64,000 bases of DNA from Porodaedalea pini. Lineage: Eukaryota; Basidiomycota; Agaricomycetes; Hymenochaetales; Hymenochaetaceae. The DNA is taken from assembly GCA_002794775.1 (NCBI GenBank), contig NBAY01000012.1, positions 687,001 through 751,000 on the forward strand. The letters are read 5' to 3'. How positions within the stretch are numbered: position 1 is the stretch's first letter; each line of letters opens with the position of its first letter. Shown piece by piece: positions 1 to 10,396 of this stretch. The position numbers and the translations under genes are program-made. The notes beneath the pieces were generated by a model. It saw nothing but the letters and a program-made list of their open reading frames with translations, searched no databases and was not told where the DNA came from.

Positions 1-841
1 ACACAGTTCTGAAACGGATGCATACACAGAACTAAAAAATATGGTTACTAACGACCTCAGTGAGCACTCCGTTCTCCTACGCTCCTTTCAACACGGCTTG
101 GCATATTTTGCTGGCGATAGTTGACTGCTAGTATTTGTAGAGAAAAAGGGCGAGCACTGGCAGGAGCCGAAGAAGAAGAAGAAGGAGGAGGAGAACAGTG
201 AGCTAGCAAAACAACATAATTCGGTCATTGACTTCGGCAGTGAGTACTCCATTCTCTTACGCTCCTTTCGACACGGCTTGGCATATTTTGCTGGCGATAG
301 CTGACTGCTAGGATTTGTAGGAAAAAAGGCTGAGCAGGAGGCGAGGGAGAGTGAGGAGGAGAAGGAGGAGGAGAACAGTGAGCTGGCAAAACAACATACT
401 TCGGTCATTGACTTCGCCGGTGAGCACTCCATTCTCGTACGCTCCTTTCGACACGGAGTGGCATATTTTGCCGGCGATAGCTGACCACTAGGATTTGTAG
501 AGGTAAGAGCCCCAGAGGAAAAGAAAAAGAAGGAGGAGAGGGAGGAGAGGAAGAGGAAGGAGAGGAAGGAGGAGGAGGAGAAGGAGAAGGAGAGGAAGGA
601 GAAGGAGGAGAAGGAGAGGAAGGAGAAGGAGGAGAAGGAGAAGGAGAAGGAGAAGAAGGAGAAGGAGGAGAAGGAGAAGGAGAAGGAGAAGAAGGAGAAG
701 GAGGAGAAGGAGAGGAAGGAGAAGGAGAAGAAGAAGGAGGAGAAGGAGAGGAAGGAGAAGGAGAAGGAGGAGAAGAAGGAGGCTAGTCGGTGTTCGAGGA
801 TCAATCGCGCCATAAAGAAAGCAACACGCTCGCGTACTTAA
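1..841 (+). CDS. Family C, locus I: K/E-rich protein, 3' part (5' end outside window)
   Basis: The last four exons of a gene that enters from the left edge: ..59, 141..239, 321..419 and 501..841 (TAA 839-841). All three introns are exactly 81 bp, start GTGAG, carry a branch site (TTGAC or CTGAC) and end TAG. Every junction is phase 1, so the frame stays open. The two middle exons are each 99 bp and encode near-copies of the same 33-residue unit, with a conserved SVIDF near its end. The last exon is almost purely Lys/Glu/Arg and ends in a short basic tail. The first visible exon matches the fifth exon of locus II (shared DAY core). No start codon is visible. Function is unknown; a long charged single alpha-helix or coiled coil is the likely structure. 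The Ser/Phe-rich frame on the other strand is only the antisense of this tract. Confidence 0.6.
60..500 (+). repeat. Tandem exon + 81-bp intron cassettes, locus I
   Basis: Three near-identical 81-bp introns (60-140, 240-320, 420-500) alternate with two 99-bp exons (141-239, 321-419), giving a repeat period of 180 bp. Both intron and exon lengths are conserved between the units. Phase 1 at both ends of each exon means the copy number can change without breaking the frame. Locus II has the same introns but only one middle exon (111 bp). Confidence 0.7.
510..782 (+). repeat. Oligopurine GAG/AAG repeat coding K/E/R
   Basis: About 270 bp of nearly pure purine on the + strand, built from GAG, AAG, GAA and AGG triplets. 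It lies inside the last exon of family C locus I and stays in frame. Such mirror-type purine tracts can form triplex DNA and are prone to slippage. Confidence 0.85.
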
Positions 842-1724
842 TCTCTAGTTTTCAGAATACTGATACTAGTGGAATTCTACAGTAGAATTGTACCTGATGA
901 ACGATAACAAAGGCATGTTGAGGCCTATTTCTACATCCGAATACTAACTGCCAAAAACGACATGAAGAGACAGTTGACATTCAAGTTCGAGCCTCTTTCG
1001 CCATAAAGTAAGGAACACACTTGACATGAACTCCAGAGACACCAGGATACGACGCTATCCAAGTGCGAAGCGCAATATAAGCATAATATCGAGAGCATCA
1101 TCGAATAGAAATGATATATTCTAGAGAAGCTCTCCTCAGGCGTTGGTGACCCGCGCAAACAACTGAGACGGATTGGTAGAAAATCATAGTGATTTATCAT
1201 ATGATTACGATATCAGATGCTCAGCAATTTGGAACCCAGCCCGCTACTACTACTAGTAGTAGTACTGTTTCCGTAGAAAGTGCATGGAAGCCAAACGAAA
1301 GAACGAATAAATGATAGACAAGAACGCAGCCCTCCTCGCTCATCCAATTGAAAAATTATGGCGAGGCGAGTGATTGGAGTGGACGGTGGCGTGCAGAAAA
1401 AGCGCTCCCTGCATACATATGCATACCTATTATTTTTGACGTGTTATTTATCCTTATTTTCTGGTTATACCGTATCCAGTAATTTATAAACACTATTTAA
1501 CCATATACATAAGCTTGAGTCAGATAAGCTCAGAAGGTCTAACACCGTTCACTCAGGTTCATACATACGAAAATTCAATAGATATAAAAGGTTAGGACAG
1601 GTATCATTAATATTAGTACTAGTGTGATCTTTTTAACTCTCATTGATTAATATCCAGATGTTCTGGATTGAGTAGTGTTAGGTCGCGATATATACATGCT
1701 TTCTACATCTCTCATAGTCATTGC
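842..1724. repeat. Spacer duplicated at 5753-6674
   Basis: This stretch has no supportable gene. It is a close copy of the sequence after family C locus II, with small indels. The larger duplicated block (C 3' end, spacer, A remnant) spans roughly 400-2110 here and 5210-7100 in the second copy. Confidence 0.7.
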
Positions 1725-1964
1725 CAGATCCAGTGGGAACGCGGTGCTAGGAAAGGAATACGACGTGTCGTTCTACACGCACACCACATATACATGTACA
1801 TGTATAGCCAGACCCAGTGTAATGTCAAGTACATGAAACACTACGGAATCAGTGAGCCTTAACCCATGATAATTGACTGCTGCATCTTGTATTTAGAGAG
1901 CGCCGGGAACGCCGCGCCCATGCAGACTCGCTCGAAGACAGGATCAAGGGGCGGTCGCAAATAG
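1725..1964 (+). pseudogene. Family A copy 1 (A1), internally deleted and frameshifted
   Basis: The sequence matches the third and last exons of the intact A copy at 14911-15568. The third-exon segment contains an inserted ATACATG-type microsatellite of 14 nt that breaks the frame. The intron after it runs almost directly into the last exon, so the exon coding the conserved PRGL segment is missing. The C-terminal segment (DCC..YLESAGNAA..TRSKTG) is preserved up to TAG at 1962-1964. No first or second exon was found upstream. Confidence 0.65.
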
Positions 1965-2877
1965 AGGAAGGGGGTTCTGGAAGTGCCGTAAAGTAGCAAA
2001 TCGGATCATACAGCAAGCGAATTATATCTGACGAGAAATGTTAATGTGGTAGGACGGTTGGATGTTGGATGGCCAACTGTGAATCAGAATACATATGTCT
2101 GAATGCTCTCGTCTGTCGTTCAGATGTGGGGTGGAACCCGAATTACAGATCGTGAAAGAAATGAAAGCTGAGAGAGTCTCCGAGCCTCACAATCTAGAAT
2201 TCGGTGAAAACAGTGTTCCAATATGTGGCGACCAGCTGAGATGTCTTGACTATTATCGTCTACATTAATATTGAGAGCCTACTCACTAGTACTCTGAATT
2301 CGAGTCTATACTTTTTTTCCTTGTAGACCTGCGAATCAAATCTGATGAACGATAGGAGGGACATATGCACGCACATCATAAGTTATAGCCTGTCGCCTGT
2401 GAATGATCTGCATTTAATCCAGCAGAAATCCTGATGACCCTCCGTCATTCCGAATATAATATGCCGCGTAGTGCACGATTTGGAGCAAAACGACCAACGT
2501 CCAGGATCCGAGAAGGCCGGTGCGGGTGCTTTTATACTACTCAGACTATATCGTAGTATAATCGCGATCCGTTATTACAGAGAGGGCTTGCTACTTATTG
2601 CCTACGTCCACTGGAGTCCCAGAGAAAGGCACGTATTGAAGCAAAACATCAAGTGCTGATGCTTGAGAACGACACGAAGCTAGTGATCGTTCGCTTAGAC
2701 ATCCAAAAAGATGATTGACGACCAGCCGAGGCTCCCGATTGAGCGAAGATGCCTTAGAAAGCGAATGGGACCACGACCTGTATCAAGTCATATCTCAGAA
2801 TCTAGCTAACAAGCAAGCATATATCAGTCACCACTCACACACCCACATCCAGCGTAGATAATCTCCAAAGGATCGAT
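1965..2877. repeat. Spacer between A1 and B1, inverted copy of 13962-14910
   Basis: No gene seen. It carries blocks shared with the spacer between B3 and A4 on the opposite strand: one around 2150-2200 matches 14650-14700, and one around 2410-2530 with a GGATCC core matches 14345-14460. The whole A-spacer-B unit is therefore present here in inverted orientation. Confidence 0.65.
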
Positions 2878-3231
2878 TCAGGCTGGAGGCAACTTCTCCG
2901 CCTCCTCACGCGCTCGCCGCCTGCTCCCCATCATCAAGTTCACATAATCCGCACCGCCAAGGACGTGGCCCTGCGACGAGCTCCCGAACGCTTCCGGAGC
3001 GTTGCATCCGAGGGTTTTTCCTTTCAATCCTGCTCTTCGCTTTACGTTCGCACTCGCACCGGCAGCATTTTGAGCCTGACGAGTGGCCGGCAGCGCAGTA
3101 GAGGGCTTGGGCGCCTGCGACAGGCTCGACGCTGTCTTTTTCTGAAAGGGAGTGTCAGTTAGTTTATGTACGGAGGATTCATACAAGGCATCACGTACGA
3201 CTCGTTTGTGCAGCTTTGCACTACGGCCCAT
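2878..3231 (-). CDS. Family B copy 1 (B1), MGRSAK-type small basic protein
   Basis: Two exons: 3199..3231 and 2878..3141, with a 57-bp phase-0 intron (GTACGT...CAG, branch AACTAACTG). They encode 98 aa beginning MGRSAKLHKR and ending RRRAREEAEKLPPA. A central GGADYVxLMMGSRRR block is shared with copies B3 and B5. Between about residues 60 and 75 the sequence differs from B5 in a way that suggests two compensating indels. The high Lys/Arg content fits a nucleolar or RNA-linked protein, but I do not know the function. A CACGTG box lies about 70 bp upstream. It is convergent with the A1 remnant. Confidence 0.6.
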   Translation of the reverse strand: MGRSAKLHKRVVRDALYESSVHKLTDTPFQKKTASSLSQAPKPSTALPATRQAQNAAGASANVKRRAGLKGKTLGCNAPEAFGSSSQGHVLGGADYVNLMMGSRRRAREEAEKLPPA

Positions 3232-4565
3232 CTCTCGTCGCGGACGTCCGAGGCCCGATTCGGCGGCCAAAGAGGAAAAAATGTTCAAAAGACACAGGTC
3301 ACGTGTACACCGCCGGGAATGATCGACAAGCGGTCCACTCTGACTTAGACAGGCAACGTTGACCTTTCTGACGACTCGCGAGCTAAGCCCGTTTACTTCA
3401 TATCTGACAAGTGGCGATATGGAAAGCTGATTCTGGATACCGCTGCCTACGACATGCATGCTTCCAACACGCATTCCAAGACTCACGTGCCGCTGAATAC
3501 AGAATCACATTAATATAAGCTGCAAGTCAAGATCAAAAGTCTCGATGACGCTCTGCTCTTGAAATTTAACGCCGGAGTGTATCGACAGAATGGCTACAAT
3601 CCTCTGTTCACTGATGGAAGAAACGAACGTGCATCTGTATGTTGACCACATCAAGGCGACATGAAGAAAAACTGAAGATTCAGAACGTCCTCGACGTGGC
3701 GCTCCGAGTCATAACACATTCCGCTGGATATACGAATGGAAATCGCATCACGATGTTATTCAAGCACGAAGCACAATCCGGACATATCCTCGAGGGTGTC
3801 GTAGTCGGATGAATAATCTCATTTGGACTCGCTCGCTGATCGACTATGTGTCCTCGCCGTAGTATGTGATAACGCGACCTGATGGAATCACACTAATGCT
3901 TCTTCGTCTTCCACTTTTTGAAGGAAAGGGATGATTGGAAAACTAAAAGTCAAAAAGGAGAAACTAGAGGGATCTCGCTCGGATCAAACGAAGTGTATTA
4001 TACTACGCGTTTCGCAGGAGGCAGCACCAACAGCATCAAAATGTGCCTTAGGCATTCTCGAGACAGACGACGTTTCATCCGTTGTATCAGCCATAGGGTC
4101 ACCCGCGGGCTTCGTCATCCTTCACAGTAACCATTCGCTACAGTCTGCAGCACTTGACCCAAGCTATGATCGGACGACCGTCAAGGATGAGCGCTTGGCG
4201 AATGGGATCGAAATGGTTTGCTCGCTGATCGACTGTTGGTCCTCGGCAGAGTTTTTGTTTGTGGGTGACCCTCCCTTACCATGTTCATGATGTTGATTTA
4301 CTTTGCTCGTGCAAAGAAAGGACCAAATTACGAGGCATAGGAGACACCACTAAATGAATCTAGAAATGGATAGAAACGAATGTGTTAGTATTTTCAATTT
4401 GTGGCGGATGGTTTGAACGTTGATTAGAGCAAACAGTAGCGACAAAGAGGAAATATTTTTCTTTAGTGGCGTCGCCAGATGCATATTGGGAGATGGCCTT
4501 AAAAAGGACGAGAAAATAGCGCTGGCCTGCAGCATCCGCATCCGACTCTTAAACTTGCAGGCAAA
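3232..4565. other. Spacer upstream of B1 and of family C locus II
   Basis: The first ~250 bp upstream of B1 resemble the upstream regions of B3, B4 and B5, including the CACGTG box at 3300-3305. The rest, to 4565, has short open frames in overlapping registers but no convincing exon chain. It probably contains the promoter of the family C gene starting at 4566. Confidence 0.5.
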
Positions 4566-5752
4566 ATGGAAAGTGAAAGAACCAAGATTCTTCGTGAGCC
4601 TGTCGCGCGCCTCGTGTCGATCGTAGAGTTAGGCTGATAGACTGATATTGTACAGAGGACTTGCACTCGCCGCGAAATTACGAATATGCAAAAGACCAGA
4701 AATTGGCCGAACACTGTATGCACACATCCAAATATCTATATGCGACGATCTGCATTTTTGACCAACTGACGTAGACATGGATTTTATCAAGCGTACTAAG
4801 GGCAAAGACGTCAAATGGGTAGTGACGAAAGTAACGTATCAGAAGGGCTGGTTCAGATTCATGCGTAAGCTAGCTTACGCCTGTCCTATCTTGCATGCTG
4901 ACGTATTCATTCCCGCATATATCTACAACAGTCGGTCCGGAGGCTAACAGTCCTGAGTTCCTGTCGACGACGGTATACAAATCTGAAGACGATGCGTACA
5001 ACGATTTGATAAATGTTGTCAAAGGGCACTTCGGTGAGAGCTCCGTTCTCCTACGCTCTTTTCGACACGGCTTGGCATATTTTGCTGGCGATAGCTGACT
5101 GCTATGATTTGCAGACCGAGAGTTAAAGAAGGAGAAGGAGAAGGAGAAGGAGAAGGAGAAGAAGGAGCGGGAGAAGAAGGAGATCAGTGAGCTGGCAAAA
5201 CATACTTCGGTCATTGACTTCGCCGGTGAGCACTCCATTCTCTTACGCTCCTTTCGACACGGAGTGGCATATTTTGCCGGCGATAGCTGACCACTAGGAT
5301 TTGTAGAGGTAAGAGCCCCAGAGGAAAAGAAAAAGAAGGAGGAGAGGGAGGAGAGGAAGAGGAAGGAGAGGAAGGAGGAGGAGGAGAAGGAGAAGGAGAG
5401 GAAGGAGAAGGAGGAGAAGGAGAGGAAGGAGGAGGAGAAGGAGAGGAAGGAGAAGGAGGAGAAGGAGAGGAAGGAGGAGGAGAAGGAGAGGAAGGAGAAG
5501 GAGGAGAAGGAGAGGAAGGAGAAGGAGGAGAAGGAGAGGAAGGAGAAGGAGAAGGAGAAGGAGGAGAAGGAGGAGAAGGAGAAGAAGGAGAAGGAGAAGA
5601 AGGAGAAGGAGGAGAAGGAGAGGAAGGAGAAGGAGAAGAAGGAGAAGGAGGAGAAGGAGAGGAAGGAGAAGGAGAAGGAGGAGAAGAAGGAGGCTAGTCG
5701 GTGTTCGAGGATCAATCGCGCCATAAAGAAAGCAACTCGCTCGCGTACTTAA
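4566..5752 (+). CDS. Family C, locus II: complete six-exon K/E-rich protein
   Basis: Exons 4566..4593, 4656..4715, 4775..4864, 4932..5033, 5115..5225 and 5307..5752 give 837 nt (278 aa) with every junction in frame. Introns are 62, 59, 67, 81 and 81 bp with GT-AG ends; several have CTGAC-like branch sites. The ATG at 4566 has A at -3 (caaaATGG). The N-terminal ~90 aa are a mixed globular-looking segment rich in Lys, Tyr and Trp. Next come a DAY segment, one charged 37-aa unit with SVIDF, and about 125 aa of almost pure Glu/Lys/Arg with a short basic C-terminus identical to locus I. The gene is invisible as single long frames because the last exon has no ATG. I do not recognise the family; transcript data would settle the model. 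Confidence 0.6.
5315..5696 (+). repeat. Oligopurine GAG/AAG repeat, second copy
   Basis: About 380 bp of nearly pure purine, longer than the tract in locus I (about 270 bp) but with the same flanks. The length difference is a multiple of three, so the reading frame is kept to the shared stop codon. Confidence 0.85.
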
Positions 5753-6674
5753 TCTCTAGTTTTCAGAATACTGATACTAGTGGACTTCTACAGTAGAATT
5801 GTACCTGATGAACGATAACAAAGGCATGTTGAGGCCTATTTCTACATCCGAATACTAACTGCCGAAAACGACGTGAAGAGACAGTTGACATTCAAGTTCG
5901 AGCCTCTTTAGCCATAAAATAAGGAACACACTTGACATGCATATGGACTCCAGAGAGACACCAGGATATGACGCTATCCAAGTGCGAAGCGCAATATAAG
6001 CATAATATCGAGAGCATCATCGAATAGAAATAATATATTCTAGAGAAGCTCTCCTCAGGCGTTGGTGACCCGCGCAAACAACTGAGACGGATTGGTAGAA
6101 AATCACAGTGATTTATCATATGATTATGACGTCAGATGCTCAGCAATTTGGAACCCAGCCGCTACTAGTAGTACTGTTTCCGTAGAAAGTGCATGAAAGC
6201 CAAACGAAAGAACGAAACAACGATAGACAATATAACGCAGCCCTCCTCGCTCATCCAATTGGAAAATTATGGTGAGGCGAGTGATTGGATAGTGGACAGT
6301 GGCGTGCAGAAAAAGCGCTGCACGCGACGCGACGCTACCTGCATACATACCTATTATTTTGACGTGTTATTTATCCTTATTTTCTGGTTATACCATATGC
6401 AGTAATTTATAAACACTATTTAACCATATACATAAACTTGAGTCAGATAAGCTCAGAAGGTCTGACACCATTCACTCAAGTTCATACATACAATACGAAA
6501 ATAATTAAAATATAGGTTAACAGGTTAGTCATCTATTTCATGTAGTTCATCAAATTAGACAGTATCATTAATATTAGTGTGATCTTTTTAACTCTCATAA
6601 TTAATATCTAGATGTTCTGGATTGAGTAGTGTTAGGTCACGATATATACATGCTTTCTACATCTACATAGTCAT
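5753..6674. repeat. Spacer duplicated at 842-1724
   Basis: Second copy of the spacer downstream of family C. No gene is supported. It differs from the first copy by point changes and short indels. Confidence 0.7.
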
Positions 6675-6916
6675 TGTATTGCCAGATCCAGTGGGAACGC
6701 GGTGCTAGGAAAGGAATACGACGTGTCGTTCTACACGCACACCACATATACATGTATAGCCAGACCCAGTCTAATGTCAAGTACATGAAACGCTACGGAA
6801 TCAGTGAGCCTTAGCCCATTATAATTGACTGCTGCGTCTTGTATTTAGAGAGTGCCGGGAACGCCGCGCCCGTGCAGACTCGCTCGAAGACAGGATCAAG
6901 GGGCGGTCGCAAATAG
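6675..6916 (+). pseudogene. Family A copy 2 (A2), internally deleted and frameshifted
   Basis: It has the same architecture and the same internal deletion as A1: a third-exon segment, the start of an intron, then directly the last exon, ending TAG at 6914-6916. The microsatellite insertion is 8 nt here and 14 nt in A1, and both lengths break the frame. The shared deletion means the block was duplicated after the gene was damaged. Confidence 0.65.
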
Positions 6917-8050
6917 AGGAAGGGGGTTCTGGAAGTGCGCGTACGGGGAAGCCCTTGTGCCGCAGTATGGCTCTGACTGGAACACGCAGTAGCAAATCGG
7001 ATCATACGGTAAGCGAATTGGATCTGACGAGGAATATTATTAATGTGGTTGGTCGGTTGGATGTTGGATGGCCAACGATGAATCAAAATATATATGTCTT
7101 TGATTCTTGTCTTCCGCCATTTAATATTTCCCATTACCATTTCACCCAGAGAGGACGAGGCTCGAGTCGCAAGAAAGCAAGACCTCCACCGGCGCGAAGC
7201 ACGCGTCGTCTTCCGGTTACCGTCCTGGCTGTCAACTCACTGTCAAGCACCACGCGCAGGGATCCACCAGAAGGTCTCTCAAGAAGCGATCACTCCCTCG
7301 CGCCCGCTCAACCCAGCTACCAAGTATTCACAGCATTGTATTAATATCGAAAGACATCAAGGGGGGTTAATATTTTAATTACGAGCGTCGACACGGGGAC
7401 GTACATACATATATATGTACGCAGCTTGTGCACGGCCGGATGGCTAAAGTAAAGAAGTGTAAGAAGTCGGGAAACGGCAGAAGTAGAAGCAGAAGCAGAG
7501 TAGCGCCCAACGTGTGCGCGGGAGGGAGGGTTGATTTGATGAGAGAATACAGTGCGAAGACACAGCGGAGGAAGAGAGGAAGAGAGGACAAGATTTGAGA
7601 TTGAGATGGGACGGGGAAGGACTTTGAAGCGAGGCGAATGACACAATCCTGCGAATAGAGGGATACGAATACGATTCGGAAACGAAGGAGATGCAGCCAA
7701 GAGTCTAATGCTGCGCGGATTGAGGCGGAGAGAACAGTGAGCGATGCGCGAGTATGGATGCTCGATAAAAGGGGGAGAGAGGACAGTGAGAGAAAGAAGA
7801 AAGTGGAGACGGAGATGGAGAAGACGAGAGCGATAAATGTAAATATAAGAGGTTAAAGAGAGGGTGACTCGGATTACAACATTGAGGACGAGCAGCGAGA
7901 TCAAGAAAGACAGAAAGAGAGAGGATAAGGAAACGGAAGAGACAAACGAGACAGCGAGGGTGAGAGCGTGATGCTTGAAGACGAAAAAAAAACACAAGAT
8001 GATACGGGAGTGAGACGTGAGGAGAACAAAAAGAAAAAACGAATACGCCG
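6917..8050. other. End of the duplicated block, then 3' flank of the Rax1-like gene
   Basis: Similarity to the first copy continues to about 7100 and then stops. From there to 8050 the sequence is purine-rich and probably holds the 3' UTR of the minus-strand gene ending at 8051. The many frames here are low-complexity and unsupported. Confidence 0.45.
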
Positions 8051-10396
8051 CTACGATTCAGAATTCGGCACAGGAAGCGCAACGACCACACCAGCAACAA
8101 CCGCGCCCAACAACGCAGCAAGCGCCGCCGCGCGTACCACGATCTCCCATTGCGCACGCGCCACCACCGGCGCAAGCACACGCGTCACGGGCCCGAACGC
8201 AGGCACGCGGGTCTCGAGCGCGCATCGCGTGCGCCACGCCAGCCCTTTTCTGCTATCGTTATTGGGGTCCGAGAGGGAAATCGAGTCGGAGCGCGAGCGC
8301 GAGGGGCGCAGGCGGAGGAGGGGGAGAGGGAAGAGGACGAGGCGCGGGAGGCGTAGGAAGGAGGCGAATCGCGAGTGACGAGAACCGGTATGTGAGTGCC
8401 GCCATGCACGCGACGAGACGGAGGAACCCGCTCCAGGCCCCTTCTCGCAGAGCCCCGCAACGTCGTCCGACCGCGCAGGCGACGTCGGGTCGCACTCCGT
8501 GCCCAACCCGTACCCCGACGGCGACGCCAGCCCCTTCTCGTCCACCGAGCACCCCGGGCCCGGGCCTAGGCCTGCGTCAACATATACATCCGGGGCTTGC
8601 GTACGCGGATGCGCTGGCAGGGGCGGGGGCGGAGGCGGGAGCGCGTCAAAGTCGAATGCGCCGAGGCGGGGTGCTGCGAGGGCGGGAGCCATCACTACGC
8701 CTGCGCCTGCTTCTAGGTCGCGTACTGCGTTGCCTGTGTCTACGGAACGTGAGCGCCGTCTGTGTGTGGATTCGGTGCCCGAGTATGAGTATACTGGGAT
8801 GAATGACGCGGTCGGCGTCTGTGTCGTCGCCGCCGATGCGACCGCAGGGAGCACGGACGTGCATGCAGGCACCGCGGCTGTCCCAGACAGTCCCGGAACA
8901 GTCGCCAAGGCAGAAGCAGGCGCAGAAGAAGATTGCGGAAACGGGAAGGGACCACCCCCGGGCGCGTTGGACGCCCCGCTCGCGATGAGCGCGATCGCAG
9001 CGTTGACGACGGCCGGGTCGTCCTCCGCCGCGGCGTCCGGTGAGGGCATCGCAGGCGAGATGTAGATCCCATGGTCGCTCGCGCTACTCTGCGCGTCCTC
9101 TTCCTCTAGCTCGTCCTCCCCATCCCCCATGCTCTCGTCGTCCGACGCGTACGCAGGGATGGAGCGCGTCTCCGGATCCGCGTGTCCGTACCCGTACCCG
9201 TGCACGAGGCTGGACGCGCCCGCGCGACTCTTGAGCGACGAGATGGAGATCGTGTGCGTGTGCGTCGTGTTCGTGTACGAGCTTTCCGTGCCTGTGCCCG
9301 TGCCCGTGCCTGAGAAGCTGACGTCGGTAGTGAGGGAGATAGAGGTGGTGCCGTACGAGAGCGTCGGCGTGCGTGTGGGGATGCGGATGGCGATCTTGGG
9401 AGGTGCGGTGAGTGCGCGGACGGGGCGCGTGGGGGCAGCGATGGTGGGCGTGCAGTCGTCGTTGTCCTCGTACGACTCGCTCTCCCGAGGCGAAGCGGGC
9501 GGCGGCGGACGTACCAGTTCAAACCTACCAGTCAAATAGAATCAAGATTTCATACTTCCAAGTATATAGAAAACGCACTTGCGGAGCTGCCTGAAATCGC
9601 CAAAAATGTATATCATCATGCATATGCCGCGCAGACTCGCAATGAGAATCGTCAGGCCGAGCCAGAGCCCAGGCAGCACGACAAGGCGCTCCCACCTGCT
9701 CTGCGCCCTGACGAAGTTGACAGCGAGCGCAGGGACGGTGCCGACGAGTAGGATGAAGATGCCCGCGGCGATGCCACAGGCCGCGCGGTACGCACCGACG
9801 TTGCTGTATGCTGCGCGCACGCAGCGGGAGAGGCTCGCGCGCAGCGCGTTCTCGATGTGGGCGCGCGCGGGGGCGAGGACGGCGGGGTCTGGATGCCCCG
9901 CGACAGCGAGGGAGTCGAGCAGGGCCGGGGGCAGGGCGAGCTCGTAGGGTGCACCAGGGACGAGAAACGTCTCGCGTGCGCGCGAGAAGAAGAGGGCGAG
10001 CGCCGGGGAGGTGGGCGTCGTTGTTGACCATGCGACGCGATACGCGCTCTGCGTCTGGGCGCGGCGGGCCTTTGCCTCGCGCGAGCGGACTTTTGCTATC
10101 CAGCGGTCGTATTTTGCGGAGTACTCCCGCAGCCAGAGGATGAAATAGAGGTTTTCGGCGCACTGTTCGACGTAGAGCAGCCACTCCTCAAAGTCCTTCA
10201 GGGAGAGGGGCGGGAGGTGTTTGCGGTCGAGGACGTCATCGAGGCGGACGTCGAAGATGGGGGTGAGGCCGAAGGAGCGAACCTTGCCCACCGCGGCGGG
10301 GGGTGAGCAGAGTCTGCGCGGGAGGGAGAGAAAGCCGCGAAGGGTGAACCGGTAGAGCTTTGGCTGAGTCTGTATGTAGCGCCGAGGGGCGCTCAT
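8051..10396 (-). CDS. RGS-domain membrane protein, Rax1-like
   Basis: Two exons, 9579..10396 and 8051..9524, with a 54-bp intron (GTGCGT...GGTAG, branch TTGAC) give 763 aa. An RGS-type helical domain covers about residues 62-202. Hydrophobic segments follow at about 205-228 and 237-265, then a FGDFRQL motif. The middle ~420 residues are a low-complexity linker rich in Ser, Thr, Pro and Ala. A third membrane segment lies at the C-terminus after an SPVV-like block (here APVVARAQWE). Fungal Rax1-type proteins have this layout and act in polarity and G-protein-linked signalling at the plasma membrane. The exon-exon junction preserves frame and the family's FELxRP segment. The ATG at 10396 is the first in frame. 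High GC produces many long shadow frames here. Confidence 0.75.

Noticed and set aside
88..813. 241-codon Ser/Phe-rich minus-strand frame
   Set aside because: It is the antisense of the K/E-rich exon and runs across three introns of the plus-strand gene. The same holds for 4870-5724.
4895..5098. 67-aa protein ending in a repeated FRHGLAYFAGDS segment
   Set aside because: That segment is the 81-bp intron read as protein. Its GTGAG start, CTGAC branch and CAG/TAG end, and its repetition between exons, show it is spliced out.
7341..9539. Several long overlapping frames on both strands around the Rax1-like gene
   Set aside because: High-GC, low-complexity sequence opens many frames. Only the minus-strand frame with RGS and membrane segments joins across a proper intron.
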